Assembly (NCBI GenBank): GCA_005656395.1
Contig: SRSI01000001.1
Span: 558,001 to 622,000 of the forward strand
Length of the DNA stretch: 64,000 bases
Direction: 5' to 3'
Source of the DNA: Strongyloides papillosus
Taxonomy: Eukaryota; Nematoda; Chromadorea; Rhabditida; Strongyloididae
This document shows, in pieces, positions 25,373 through 37,618 of the stretch. The translations under genes were made by a program, and so were the position numbers. The notes beneath the pieces are model-generated. The model saw only the letters and a list, made by a program, of their open reading frames with translations. It was not told the DNA's origin and made no database searches. Within the stretch, counting starts at the first letter, position 1. The number at the start of each line of letters is the position of its first letter.

Positions 25373-26007
25373 TCTTGATTATTTAGACATTCCAATTTGA
25401 CAATATGCAGTTTTCATATTCTCTAAAGTGTTATTTCATAGATGATTTGTAACTCAGTTAATTAATTGATAATATATATTTCTTTTTAACTCAAAATTGG
25501 GTAGATTTTTTTATTCATTCAATCAAATTTTCTATTTTCACATGAATATAAGAGTTAATAAAAATTCATTAGAATTGATAAGTTGAAAATATTACATTTC
25601 TTTGTTAATTAAAATTTCAGTACATATTCTATGGTATTTGTTATTAATCTGACATTGAATTTTTTTATAAATTTGTACTTCTAAGTTAAATATATTCCCC
25701 AAATAACTATGAACTTAATTTAAAGTTATTAAATATAAAACAATTTTAAACTATTTTTAAAGTTGTGCAAATTAATTTTTTTAATATGTATTTTGTAAAT
25801 TTAAATGATTCAATTTAAAATCACTAAATTTTACACTTTATAATTACTGCAAATAACTTTTTATGTTTAAGTTTCATTTGTCTGTTATTAACTTGAAATG
25901 TTTTCTATATAGTAATAATGCAATTCTAAATTAAATTAAACTTCCTTTAAATTAATATTTTATTAGAATTTCCTTTTAAATAACGTATAAAGGAAAAAAT
26001 AACTTTA

Positions 26008-28116
26008 CTAAAGTTCATCTTTTGTTACCACATAATCCGTTCCTTCTTCCATTTCCTCATTATCATCACTTTCTACTTCTTTTTCTTGTAATTTTAAAGC
26101 AATATGTGCCATTGGACAACCCCCCATTTTAGATAGGTCAAGTTTCTCAAAGACATGAGGATCCTCCTCAATATCATCATCCTCATCCTCCGCTTCATAG
26201 ACAGATTCAGCAAGTAACAGAATATTTTGTTCTCCAAATATATTATTAATTTTATTCAAATTAAGGTACCTTAATGGATTAACAATATGTGGTGGAAATA
26301 GTAATCTTTTATCATAATCTTCATCCTTCATGTCAACAACTTCTTTAACATTGAAATTGTTACTACTATATTTTTTTATAGAAAAACGATTATTTTCGTA
26401 CATAAAGATGTAAGGTAACTCATCACCAGTAATATAAAATTTTTGGAGCATAACTTTATGAATATCGTTATCTTCCTTAAAGTCTACATATGCAAAAATA
26501 GTATTTTTTCCTGTTTCCCATGTAACGTATTTGGAAACTTTGTAGAAATACTCTTCTTTCACTTTCTTATCATTGTTATTAATCATTATAATAACTTTAT
26601 TTCTTTTCAATATCGCGTCATTTGTAAATCCATTTGTCAAATCAATGATTGTTGGGAGTGAAGCATAACTAACAAATTCCATAATTGATTCTAGACTAAA
26701 ATCACCTTCATACAAACGCAATTGATTGTCTTCCTTTTCGTATGGTCTAATAACAGATAATGTTGGGTCTGTTTCACTATCTATATAATAGACAAAATGA
26801 TATTTTCCTCTAAGAAGTAATGATACTCTTTCAAAATGATGAAATTCTTTACTATCTTTATCATTAAAAACACCTAAAGTTATAGCTTTTCTTTTACCAT
26901 TGAAACCAACCATATTACCATTCATAACATTCTCCATAGAATCTTCATCTCTTAACTTTATAGTAGGACTGTCTAACATCATTTGAATCCACTCAACATA
27001 ATAATCCCCATCTTTCATATTTGGCATATTAAGCGAAACTTTTCCATTCTCATACATAAAAAGATAATGTTGATTCTTTTTTCCGATACCATAAATTTCA
27101 CAAAGTTCCATTTCATCATGACAAGAAACATAACCAATTTTTATTTTTCTTGTATCAAGTAATATGTTACTTTTAAGCTTGGTACTTGCATCAGCCCATA
27201 ATTTAATTGCATGTGTTGAGGTTGAACTTGTGTTACTCCAAAACATAACAAAAACAACATCATTATTTTCAATGGCATTATTTAACATATCCTCTCTCCA
27301 ATGTTCTAACTCTCCAAATGATGTTGGTTGTTTGATATCTCTAAATTCAAGGATCTTCTCATCAACGAGATCCAATTCAAATGGTCCTCTTATAAAAACT
27401 TTGACAGCCTTCCTTTTCTTCAGAATCTCTTTCATCTTCTCTCTCCTTTTTTCCTCCTTTTTATTACTATTTATCATCTCTTGTAACTCACCAACTGATA
27501 ACTCATTAATGAAGCCTAATTCTAATTTTGCTTCAGGTGATGCAAATCCCATTAATGAGAAATGTGAATGCCTTGAGAAAGCATCTAATAAAGCAGCTTC
27601 AATTTGGCCAACTTCACGATTCAGAATACTTGGTATCGCATAAACAGCTGCACCACGTGAACTATCCTCAACGATTAGAAAATGAAATGCTGATTCTTTA
27701 GGATACTCCTCACATTTAACAAATCCTTTATCGTTACAATTTATCTATAATAAACAAGATAATCTTATTGTTAAATTAAAACTTACATTTTCATTATCAA
27801 TAGTAACTTTTCCTTGTTCTTTTAATGGTTGCCTTAAATTATTAATGACACTAATAACATTAGAACTAAATTTTTTTTCAGATTCCGTTAAATCTCTATA
27901 AATAAATGTTGTTTGAATGTAGTGATCTGGTGGCATAATACTTGGTGGTTTATTTTCAATACCCTCTGGTGATTCCCCACTACCACCATTACTCATCTTT
28001 TTCATAGGACATTCTCCACTAAAATTATGAAGTCAAAAATAATATAATGTACAAATTTACTTTATATATGATATAATAAATAAAAATAATACTAGATAAC
28101 TCCAAATGAATTTCAT
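26008..28116 (-). CDS. PDI-like multi-thioredoxin ER protein without a redox CXXC
   Basis: This is an ER lumenal thioredoxin-fold protein, probably a chaperone-like PDI relative rather than an oxidoreductase. Exons on the minus strand are 28116-28061, 28018-27787 and 27744-26008, with introns of 42 nt each; the product is 674 aa. The first exon was found by looking upstream of the longer frames. It begins after a TTTTCTAG acceptor and encodes MKFIWSYLVLFLF, a clear signal peptide. The protein ends KDEL, the ER-retrieval signal. Thioredoxin-like regions are visible: VVFVMFWSNTSSTST stands where active PDIs have WCGHC, so the active-site cysteines are missing. Two more segments resemble thioredoxin strands (LPYIFMYENNRF, HYLFMYENGK). 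The tail is acidic. The nearest named relative (TXNDC16-like or another PDI) is uncertain. Confidence 0.8.
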
Positions 28117-28623
28117 TAAATATTCCTAGAAAACAATTAACATATATTATCCAAAATAAAATAAATCATGTAAAGATAAGATATTTTCCTTGAAATCCAT
28201 CAATATAATAGATAAAATAAATAGAGGCACGTCATCAACAACCATCATAATTTCGTTTTACCATTTCGACCTTTATTACAATAAAATATATCTTCTTAAA
28301 ATTATTTACTATTGATATATGAACATGTACATTCTATCATGGGCAAGAATTACACAATTGGAGATCTTCCTTATTAAGTTAACATAATTATTCTATTTAA
28401 GTAATTCAAAAGTCATCATGCTGTAAAAAAAAAACTTGATATTAAATTAACAATTTATATTTTTTCTCTTTATAAAAAAATAAATTTACATCACTTTTTA
28501 AATCACCAAACTTTATTATCATTTATTAGAAATTTAATCATATAGATATATTCTTTTAATTTATAAGTTACAACAATATCTTGACAAAAAAAATTAGTTA
28601 TAAAAAAAGTTTCATCACTCCTC
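28117..28623. other. intergenic region
   Basis: This is AT-rich sequence between two minus-strand genes. It holds the TTTTCTAG acceptor of the PDI-like gene close to 28126 and otherwise nothing I can name. Confidence 0.5.
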
Positions 28624-29310
28624 TTATACAGCTTTATGGGTTTTTCCTCCAACATTTAATAATTCAACCTCATCAGAAGTTCCAAATAATCTTTTTAAAG
28701 TTCCTTTGCTAACTCTCTTAAACGGTCTTGTTGTAACAATAATAACTGATATCAACTGATAAAAAAGAAGCAACCCAATTAAATAACATCTCCTAACAGT
28801 GGTCACCTCTAATACCTCACTAGAAAATATCATTGTTGTTAAGAGAAAAATATTTTCAAGAATTTCACTTAATTGAATAAAACAATATGCATAAATTCCT
28901 GAATATGTGTTAGAGTTAGCCATGCTCTTGTAAGCTGGGATTGTTGGAAGGAGAAGATAAAAAAACAATAATACCAATCCCATGACTTCAGAGAACGTTG
29001 AACCAAGTATAAAATATAAAAATCCACACATAATAAATGAAATTGATAAAAGTATCTGACCGATAACTATTAAATCAAAATACATCCATGAAAATTCAAT
29101 AAATAATAACTTTCCATTCTGGATCCCTAAGCTATCTGGATTCTTTTTACAATGATCCTCAGTATTTGTTTCTCCTTTACTCGTCAATGATACACCGTTC
29201 CTAAATTTGGAACACTTTCTACCCTCTTTGTCACTTTTCTTATCACTACGAGGTGAACTTTTTTTTAAATCCCCTAAATTATTTTTATCTATAGGACTTA
29301 TTGTAACCAT
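28624..29310 (-). CDS. orphan four-transmembrane protein
   Basis: This 228-aa intronless protein is not of a family I recognise. Residues 1-66 are hydrophilic, rich in Lys, Ser and Asp, and probably cytosolic. Four hydrophobic segments follow at about 79-101, 108-125, 140-162 and 175-193. The short C-terminal tail is basic and polar, with RRCY before helix 4 and RPFKR after it. The topology with both ends cytosolic is an inference from the basic flanks. It does not show the CCG motif of tetraspanins or the claudin W-GLW-C-C signature. Its codon use and composition are protein-like and unlike the chance frames nearby, so I take it as a real gene, perhaps nematode-restricted. Confidence 0.65.
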   Translation of the reverse strand: MVTISPIDKNNLGDLKKSSPRSDKKSDKEGRKCSKFRNGVSLTSKGETNTEDHCKKNPDSLGIQNGKLLFIEFSWMYFDLIVIGQILLSISFIMCGFLYFILGSTFSEVMGLVLLFFYLLLPTIPAYKSMANSNTYSGIYAYCFIQLSEILENIFLLTTMIFSSEVLEVTTVRRCYLIGLLLFYQLISVIIVTTRPFKRVSKGTLKRLFGTSDEVELLNVGGKTHKAV

Positions 29311-30100
29311 CTCCTCTTCGTTAATTATTTTTAATATATAAAAAAAATTACAACTTAATTAACTAAATTATTTTATTTTAAATATACGTTTATATATTAA
29401 GACCAAGGCACCACCTACCATCGACGTCAACATAATGATAATCAAATTTCCCTCATGTAGAGACAAAAAAAAATGGACAAAATTTTAATATGTCTATATA
29501 TATGGTACGTTTTAAAAATGCATATATTCATATAATAAAAATTACATATTCCTTCCTCTCTTATCACAACATCTCCTCATATATAGGCAAGAAAAACAAA
29601 ATATAAAAAAATAAAAACCGTCACATGAGGGGCAATCTTCCAAGAATTGTAGAGAAAGACGAAGAAGATGGAGAGAAAAACATAAAAAAAAACATAAAAA
29701 AAGACAGCCCGAAGGAATATATACACGTATTATGTTTATATGTATAAGAAACATCTAGAAGTTATCTTATTACGTATATATATTTAAATTTTAAAGAAAG
29801 ATCCTCATATTTTATACTAAGAGAATTTTTGTTTTACCACTCTCTCTATATATATTTCATCATTTTTATCATAAAGAGTGTTGTATATATAGTTATTTGC
29901 CTATCTTTCCTTTTTTCTACTCTTTAATTGTCTCGTTTTTTATCAAATAATATATTGAAAGAAAAAAAGAAAGTTTTTTTTCCTTGTGTCGTCATATCTC
30001 TCAGTGTTCAAAAAAAATGTAAGTTTGCATACTATATTTCTATATGTATCAGTTTTTTTTAGTGTATAGTACTTTGGTTGCTGTATATCATTGTCATTTT
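29311..30100. other. divergent intergenic region and 5' UTR intron
   Basis: This separates the four-TM gene (-) from the orphan 513-aa gene (+). A CGACGTCA element lies near 29421-29428. Close to the plus-strand gene a donor GTAAGT (30019) and acceptor TTTTTTAG (ending 30062) outline a likely 44-nt intron in the 5' UTR, or the acceptor serves trans-splicing. The rest is AT-rich. Confidence 0.5.
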
Positions 30101-31642
30101 ATGGAGAATCTTATTAATATGAAGATGGATAACCTAAAAGTTAGCTCTAATGATTGTGAAGGCGCAGTAAATTGCCATACTACTCATAACATCGGTTGTA
30201 GTGTGGATGCCTCAGAGAATATTAAGATGGTGGAGAAAAACTTAAAAAACCTTCCTTCTCTCACAGAGGAAGATGAAGATATTGTTCGCAAAAGCAATGA
30301 AGCTTATCATTTGGGGAGATGTGAATTACATGGTGGAATCAATGGAGATAAAGTACGCAAAAGTACTTTTGAAAGTTACAAAAATATTGCGGAGAATGAA
30401 ATGGAGCTTGTTAAGAAGCGTCTAAGCAATATGAACACGGATCGTCGTGTCTCCTTAAGAAGTCTCCTCATTGAAACAAGTCTCAAGGATAATGTCAAGC
30501 ACTCTTTCCTTCTAAATATGCTTGATAGTCAGGATAAAAGTGTCATAGAAGATTTTATGGCACACTTTAAAGAAGACTTCAATTTAGCTGTACGTGTACC
30601 AGGAAATGATATACTCCTATCACTACCTCCAAAAGGTGGCAGAAACTGTAGCTGTACCAACTGCTTAGAAGGTTGTCTCCCCAAAGATTGTCTAAAAATG
30701 GACGGTAAAGCGAGTGTTCCTAAAAAAGAAGAACTATCTGTATTTGAGAAAAAGGTACAGGATGAATTGGAGTATTTCGTCAATGAAATAGAGCAACGTG
30801 GAGATTCTAATGTTGCGTTCATTGATGTTTGTAATCAATATCTTATTGATAAACGCGTTACCTCATGTTTATATACAATGCTCTACAATGGAACGAATGA
30901 AGAATACTTATATTGTGTTAAGATGCTGTCAAAAGAATTCAATCTCACTTGGAACGGTTGTGATGGTCTAACATTATCCATGAGGGATCTTGATTTTGGA
31001 GGTGAAGCATTGATAGAGAAACCCTGTAGTCTGGCTCATGAAAAGGAAATCGAGGACGGTCTTGAAGCTGTTGTTGCTGGAGGAGATATTTTATGTGAAG
31101 ATGGAACGACTATTTTTTATAGTTGCAAAAAAACTCTGGATTCCAATGTCATAAATACTAGTGTTGAGGATGAGAAAAGTATGTCAATAACGGAAATGCT
31201 TGTAAACAAAGCTGGTTTCGAGAATGGAGATGCACTGGAACAATTTATATGCTCAAGGATTGAATCTTACATCGCCGAGACAGGATATGATAGAATACCA
31301 GTTAGTGAGTTGGATTCAGTCATTAACAATTTCTTTGAGATGCATGTTGATCCAGTAAGGGAATTCGGTATGGGATGGCCAGAGATGTGCCAAAGATGGG
31401 TTGATAAGAAGTATTTATATTTTACTAAAGACAAAACTGCTATCATGGTAACAGATCCCGAGACACCTGAATTATATTTGGAGGATCGTGATAAGATATT
31501 TGCTGACAATCAAGAGGACAACGAAAGAATAATTGATGAGTTGGCAATGCATGGTATAAATCTCCGACCATATGTTCTGTTTCGTAATGGCCAACCACAT
31601 ATTATTATTGAAGATGCTTCCGTTGAAAATAAAAGTAAATAA
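30101..31642 (+). CDS. orphan 513-aa protein with internal repeats
   Basis: The function is unknown. The reading frame extends upstream to 30044, but a splice acceptor (TTTTTTAG ending 30062) cuts off that part, so I start at the ATG at 30101. Methionines 7 and 9 are alternatives. The protein is soluble with no signal peptide or membrane segment. At least two related blocks of about 70 residues are visible: one ends EDFNLAVRVPGNDILLSL, the other KEFNLTWNGCDGLTLSM, each preceded by a helical stretch with a Leu-rich turn (FLLNMLD, YTMLYNG). A third, more diverged block near the C-terminus has REFGMGWPEM followed by KYLYFTKDKTAIMV. This pattern of a helix bundle plus a beta pair could be a winged-helix-like repeat, but that is speculative. 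The end is acidic. Confidence 0.75.
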   Translation: MENLINMKMDNLKVSSNDCEGAVNCHTTHNIGCSVDASENIKMVEKNLKNLPSLTEEDEDIVRKSNEAYHLGRCELHGGINGDKVRKSTFESYKNIAENEMELVKKRLSNMNTDRRVSLRSLLIETSLKDNVKHSFLLNMLDSQDKSVIEDFMAHFKEDFNLAVRVPGNDILLSLPPKGGRNCSCTNCLEGCLPKDCLKMDGKASVPKKEELSVFEKKVQDELEYFVNEIEQRGDSNVAFIDVCNQYLIDKRVTSCLYTMLYNGTNEEYLYCVKMLSKEFNLTWNGCDGLTLSMRDLDFGGEALIEKPCSLAHEKEIEDGLEAVVAGGDILCEDGTTIFYSCKKTLDSNVINTSVEDEKSMSITEMLVNKAGFENGDALEQFICSRIESYIAETGYDRIPVSELDSVINNFFEMHVDPVREFGMGWPEMCQRWVDKKYLYFTKDKTAIMVTDPETPELYLEDRDKIFADNQEDNERIIDELAMHGINLRPYVLFRNGQPHIIIEDASVENKSK

Positions 31643-32573
31643 CTTCTGGGGAGGTTTTCTGATGGTGTTTATAATTTTGTAATTAACATAAGAGATATAA
31701 TATCTTTGCCATTGACTTTTTATTGTATATTTTGTATACATTTATTAAAATATATATTAACTTTTTTGAGAAACTTTTACTAACGTGTTCTCATGTTTGT
31801 GTAAAATTTTTAAATAAATGTTTGTATATGTCTGTCTCTAAGATACTTTAATGAAAAAAATGTATGATAAAGAAAATGGTGTAGTTAAAATCAATGTGTA
31901 CTGATAAATATTTAATTCATGTTTGCTAAGCTATATATCTTTTTATCACGTAATATTTTCCTATTATTTAAAATATAATCTTGTTTTAGATATTAAAAAA
32001 ATGTGTGTAATTTGAGTTTGATCATAAGACTTGTTATTAAATATTAGTTAAATTAGCATAGGCGAAAGATTGTTGATTTGATGGAGATAAATAATGAATT
32101 CCTGTATTTTTATTGGTTGTCATTTGTAGTCCCTACCCAGTTGGTATCAATTGCTAATAACATTAATTTAATCTCCTTCTCCAGGAGGAGGCAAGTTCGA
32201 TATTCTCTGTTGAAGGTTGTGTATACACAGTTGTCGTCTGTATGTATTTATGTGTAGGAGTAGTTGATAAAATGAGACAGAGTCGCTGTTTGGTCCTTCT
32301 CAATAGACAATCAGTGCTGTAAACTCTCAGATATTAAATTCTAATGTCTTCCTTTACGGGGAGAGTCTTTAGATAAACCGACGCATACACAAACTTGAGT
32401 TTAATCTCAGGTATGTATACCGGAGGTACACAGAAAACTTCTTTTTTTTTTCTTTTTTGTTTAACATTTACAGTATCAATATACATATATATATAATATA
32501 TAAGAAAAAAAAACCAAATAACAAAATAAAAATTAATATTAAAAAAAGAAATACTACTTGGTAAAGGTAATTA
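31643..32573. other. intergenic region
   Basis: This spans the 3' UTR of the orphan gene and the end of the paired-domain gene. At 32110-32420 the sequence is noticeably less AT-rich and includes a small hairpin-like CTCCTTCTCCAGGAGGAG near 32174, but no frame, tRNA or known RNA motif is evident. Confidence 0.5.
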
Positions 32574-33557
32574 TTATTGCATATATCTGGAATGAAACAT
32601 AAATAAATAAAAAATAAAAGAATAATTATTTGTTTATTTATTTTTTTTGTTAGAAAATGATACAAAAAAGTTACCTGTCAACATTAAAATTATTTCTAAT
32701 GGCCACCGGTTTTGGTAAAGTATCATAATTGGAAATAATATCAGTCTCTGATAATGTTAAAGAGGAACAGGAAGAAGAGGTCTGTGAATAGGATGGTGAA
32801 TTAAGAATTCTTGTAACTGGAATTGCTATAGGTGAATGATCATTACTTCTATGGTATTTTTTTAATTGTGGTGATCTTGGATTAATTGAACCAGTCTTCT
32901 TGTAACGTGTCATTATTTTAGAGACACAACTATGTGTTACACCAATTATTTTAGCTATATGCGAAACTTTATATCCCTGTTGAAAGAGTGATAGGATTTT
33001 TTGCCTATCAACCATTTCAAGAGGTCTCCCTGGATTGTATGGTCTACCATGACGATTTCTCGTCACCTGACAGTATGTTGGCATAAAATTATTGGTATTT
33101 GATATTGAAGAATGGTTACTTTTAGTTAATATTGGATTTTTATCAATAGTATGATCATTAACAATAATATTATTATTATTAATATTTTCATTAATTGAAA
33201 AAATAAATGGTGAAGTGATATTATTTAGTAGTGTTGATGTAGATAATTGTAATGATAATGCCAATGTTCCACAATCAACAGGTTTAAAGGCAGAAGACAT
33301 AATATTAGTATTATTTAACAATTTTAATTGTTCTTGTTGCTAAAAAAGATAAATTAATATATATTTATATATATTGTAATAGTAGTATAACAGTAGTAGG
33401 TGTAAAACAAAAGGAAAAAATCAAAAAAAGGCATTAAGAAGGTTACCTGATAGTACCATTGTAGTTGTTCAGCAAAAATGACATTACGTAACTTTAGATC
33501 TTGAATAACCTTATTATTATGGATAGTATATAAATTTTCACTACAACCGAAATTCAT
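32574..33557 (-). CDS. paired-domain (PAI half only) transcription factor, NPAX-like
   Basis: This is a probable DNA-binding transcription factor. Exons on the minus strand are 33557-33447, 33339-32675 and 32586-32574, giving 262 aa. The first join is phase 0 (Gln to Gln). At the second the donor AG|GTAA overlaps an in-frame TAA, so leaving that intron in would end the protein right after its Arg. The last exon adds only Tyr-Met-Gln. Residues about 134-193 match the N-terminal PAI subdomain: GRPLEMVDRQKI, then HIAKIIGVTHSCVSKIM and RYKKTGSI. The RED subdomain and a homeodomain are absent, as in C. elegans NPAX proteins. The N-terminus is Asn/Ser/Thr-rich and the C-terminus Ser-rich, probably disordered. 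An unlinked downstream exon encoding more of a PAX protein was looked for and not seen. Confidence 0.8.
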
Positions 33558-36500
33558 CTTTATCTTCCAAAAATTTTTTAAAGAAAACCTGTGTAAAGTT
33601 ATTTGTATATGGTGTTGTAGATGAATCGTTTAATCTCTCCTCTCATACAACAACCATCTACAAACGACACATAATTAGAATTGTCGCATCTTATCCATTT
33701 TAGGTTATATCAAAGCTGGCTTAAAGGCTTGCCTTAATAATATTATTTATTTTATTTTTTTTTCCTACTATTTATAAAGTATTATATATTTTGTAACAGA
33801 TGAGAATATGTTAGAAATTTTCGGAAGGATCAGAGATAAGATATTTTATAATATCGTCCTGTATGTGTATACCTATATAAATGTTTAAAAAAATGAGAAA
33901 TAGTAATATTTTGAGAGAGAAAAGATGTATAATAAATTATACATTTTGTATAATATAAGAATTTGATGAATGAATATAACTGGAAAAAAAAGGTATTCTT
34001 TACTTCACAAATATTATACTAAATAGAATATGTTACATTATGTTGTTTTTTTATCAATTATTTTGACTGTGATTAGGAATAAAGAGAAATAAGTGTGACC
34101 AACACTGTTAATTCAATGGTCAATTTGATTATTTTATAATTTTTATTTTTGTATATTTATTATTTTCCTTCATTTTTAATGTTTCTAAATTATCTAGAAT
34201 ATAATAACATTTGTGTAAAAAAGTTATTCAAAATAGATTAATGAAAAATTCCTTAAGAAAAATAAAGAATCACATGGTAATTGATATAGTTTCATTAATT
34301 AAATTACATTTTTAAAATGATTATCATCTTTAAAAGATATTTAAAATACGATTAAGAAGAATTTAACAAAGAAAATCATATATTAAATAGATATTAATTT
34401 CAATTTACCTGATAGTAATAATGAAAGTATCTAAAAATCATGTATATATTGAAGCATTTAGAATTATTTTGACATTAAGTTAAGATGACTCTAAATGTTC
34501 TTACAAATAAAGTGATTTAATGAAGGTCACATTTTTGAAAAGTCTAAATAAATTTACAAATTATATCAATAATTAGTATCTCTTTAGATTAAATGTATTT
34601 TGATTAGTTATAATAAAAGATCTCTATAATAATTATGGAAAAGATTTTATATTTTGAAGCTATTTTAATAATATATAATTTTTCTGGTATGAATGTTATT
34701 TTAAATTAAATTCCACCAAATATGATAGTGGTTTTTTTATTATTATCATTATATTTTTTATAACCAAAAGTATCATTATAACTTTTAATTGTTTAACATC
34801 CCGTATAGTGATGGAGGAAAAAAATACAATTTATTTTTTTTGATAAAAATAGATTGTAGGTTGGTAGATGATTCTTTTCTTTTTACAAAAGAGTATAAAT
34901 TTAAAAAAAAGTTGTCAAAAAAGTAACTAATTTTTATCTTACATTATTGTTAAATGATCGTAAAAAAAAACCTTGAAGTAATAATTTTACCTATTAAAGT
35001 AATAAGACAGAACTTTTTTGTGATTAAAAGTTCATTTTTTAATTGTTATATAATTTCTTGTTACATAAATAGAGAATAATAACTTTGAAAAAGTTTTTTT
35101 TTTGTTTGGTTCATAATTAACTACTTATATATTGTACTTTACCATTGTTTTTTAAAATTATTTTTAATCAAAATATATTTAAGTACCTTAAATGACTTTC
35201 TAAACAACTTTTTGGCTTTTTTTCTATTTAACACCCGAGGTCATATTAGATTAAAAAATAAATATTTCTTCTCCTTCTTTTTAGTATTTTTACAAAAATT
35301 TTTAGTTTACCCACATATGTATATATTTAATTATAAAATTTTGATGTAGTTTCAAAGAAAAAGCAGAAAAATACATGTTTAATTAGCTTTCTTTATTTTT
35401 CTAAATATCTACTTTCATAATTTTTATAATATATATTTATTATGTATACATAGAGATATGAAATTAACGATATTTATTAAAAAACTTGTTTTATTCTAAA
35501 TTTCATTCTTAATATTATACAGTTTAATTATTAATTTTCCCTTTTATCCCTCTATATTTTTATATAAGATTATACTGTTTTTAGAAGTTTGATTTAATGT
35601 GTTTAAATACATAAAAATATGTTTCTTTCCTTTTGTAAATTCTTTTTAATTGATTTTGTGAAAAAAAACTAATAAGGTTAAAAGTTTTTATTGATGCCAT
35701 TAAATATTAAATCATCTCAATATTTATCTCACCTTTTTTAACATTTATTGAACTTTATTTTTATTATTTATTTTACCTCTTTACATGTGATCATTATTTT
35801 ATTAGATATTATAAAAACATTTATATAAATGTATCTAAAAGAACTTTTTTATATCTACCCCATTATATAATTACTATTAAAGTTAAATTATTTATATATT
35901 ATTATTAAAAAGGGTATATGTTGTTGTTGTTGGAAAAAGAAAAGTAATTATTTATAGAATATGGAAGAAGGGGAAATATTCGCTAGATTGTGACAGATCA
36001 ACGTCCATGATATGGTTGATCAATGAATTTTTACTGGAGAGAAAATAGATATATAGATATTCATATTTTCACGTATAAAACGTAAAAATCTATAAATATT
36101 TATATATATGTATAAAGATACATCTCTAAGACAACCTCCAAAATATGTTGTATAGTAAATTTATATGAATTTTCTATCTATTAATTTTAGTAGATGAAAT
36201 GATTTTTACCACTTTACATAAGGAAGAAATAAAAAGATAAGTGAAAACGAAAAGTAATAGAGAAGGTAAAAGTTATAAGATATAGGTGTTAGTGATGGAT
36301 AAAACTTTAATAATATAACCGTGATATTTTAAATTAAACATGATCTTTTTGTTATATATGTTTATATGTCTTATTTTGATAATTACCACCAAATATTTAC
36401 TAATGATATACTATATATATCTTTTTTTTATTTTAAAGTAAAAATATTATTTAAGGAAGTAATTGTTTGCATGATTTCAGATATTACCCCTATCATAAAC

Positions 36501-37618
36501 ATCCAAAATTTATAATTATTCTATTTTTTTAATAAATATATAATATATTTTGAATATCAGTACATAAAAAGTACACTTATTCTTGACAAAAACATTAACC
36601 TTTTTATAATAAAATATATCTTATTTATTTTTATTGGAACGATAGATAAGTGATAAAAAAGAAAAACTCTGTGGAATGATGAACTTTTTGTAAGATATTG
36701 CAATTATTTTATTATCTTCAATTCACTACTATGTTAAAAAAATTATTAATTTATGTCAAATATTATATATTTATATAATAAAATCAAAATTTTTTTGACA
36801 CATCTCGTTTTATTATATTATAATTCTTCTTAACAATTACAATACTTAAATGATGATCATTTATAAAGTATACAAAAAAGTTACTATAAAAAAAGTTTTT
36901 GATCAAATGTTATTGAAAAAGATATGTATTTATACATATATATTTATAGAAATTACATTGCAATGTCTATGTGTTGTGATTTGGTTTGGTATATAATAAT
37001 TAACTTATCAAACAATTTGTACTTTCTCTCTTAAGTATTTATTTATAATAGAAATTCAATTATATAGACATTATAATATAATACACCTACAAAAATAAAA
37101 AACTTATACAAATTATTTTGATAAATTAACTTTTACCCCTTATTTCTATCATCTATTGTGCAATTGTCTATTGTAAATTTTATAACCCATCAACTCCTAC
37201 TTTAACATTTTTCAATTATTTAACGTCTATTTGAAATTACTGCTTTTTCTATATTTGCTTAATTATTTTCTTCACTAAATACCTTTTTTTTTATCATTGT
37301 TTCTTGTCACCTTGTTAAAATGTATAATTATTTCTTGTTTTTTTTCATCCTTTTCGTTAAATTTTTATTGAATTAATAAGAAAAAGATTTTATTTTTATT
37401 ATATTATAGTCTTTTCACCTCTTTACGAAAAATTAAATAATAACGTATTTTCCTTGATTTCTATTATTACCTTTCCTTAAAATTATACGCTACGACTTTC
37501 ACTTTCAAAACTCGTCTTTATACGTCTTTAATATTATAAATATTATTATTTGTCTTTTCTTTTTTATTATCATTAATTTTCTTTAATAATTTATATTTAA
37601 TATAAAATCTTAACAGGT
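33558..37618. other. divergent intergenic region
   Basis: This 4-kb AT-rich stretch lies between the starts of the paired-domain gene (-) and the patched-related gene (+), so both promoters should lie here. No gene is seen. A small inverted repeat (GATCAAC..GTTGATC) at about 35996-36021 sits in a less AT-rich patch. The last bases carry the acceptor TTAACAG, ending 37616, right before the patched-related start. Confidence 0.55.

Larger units (their letters stand above)
22554..26007. other. repeat-rich intergenic region
   Basis: This 3.4-kb spacer lies between the ends of CNOT4 (+) and the PDI-like gene (-). It holds two copies of an inverted-repeat element (listed separately), a GPCR relic between them, and at 23730-23940 several imperfect short motifs of the CATGAATTCA / CCATGAAATCC type. 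No intact gene is seen. Confidence 0.6.

Noticed and set aside
30044..30100. Upstream extension of the orphan 513-aa protein (MYQFFLVYS..)
   Set aside because: A polypyrimidine acceptor TTTTTTAG inside it and a GTAAGT donor just before indicate an intron or trans-splice site, so this part is probably not translated.
32190..32210. tRNA-like T-loop (AAGTTCGATA)
   Set aside because: The flanking T stem, anticodon arm and acceptor stem do not pair; not a tRNA.
32385..32410. Sequence resembling the reverse complement of nematode spliced leader SL1
   Set aside because: Only parts match; no donor site, Sm site or SL RNA fold is present.
33700..33735. Partial match to the miR-2 family 3' part (reverse strand AGCCAGCTTTGAT)
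   Set aside because: The seed region (TATCACA) is missing and no good hairpin surrounds it, so it is likely chance.
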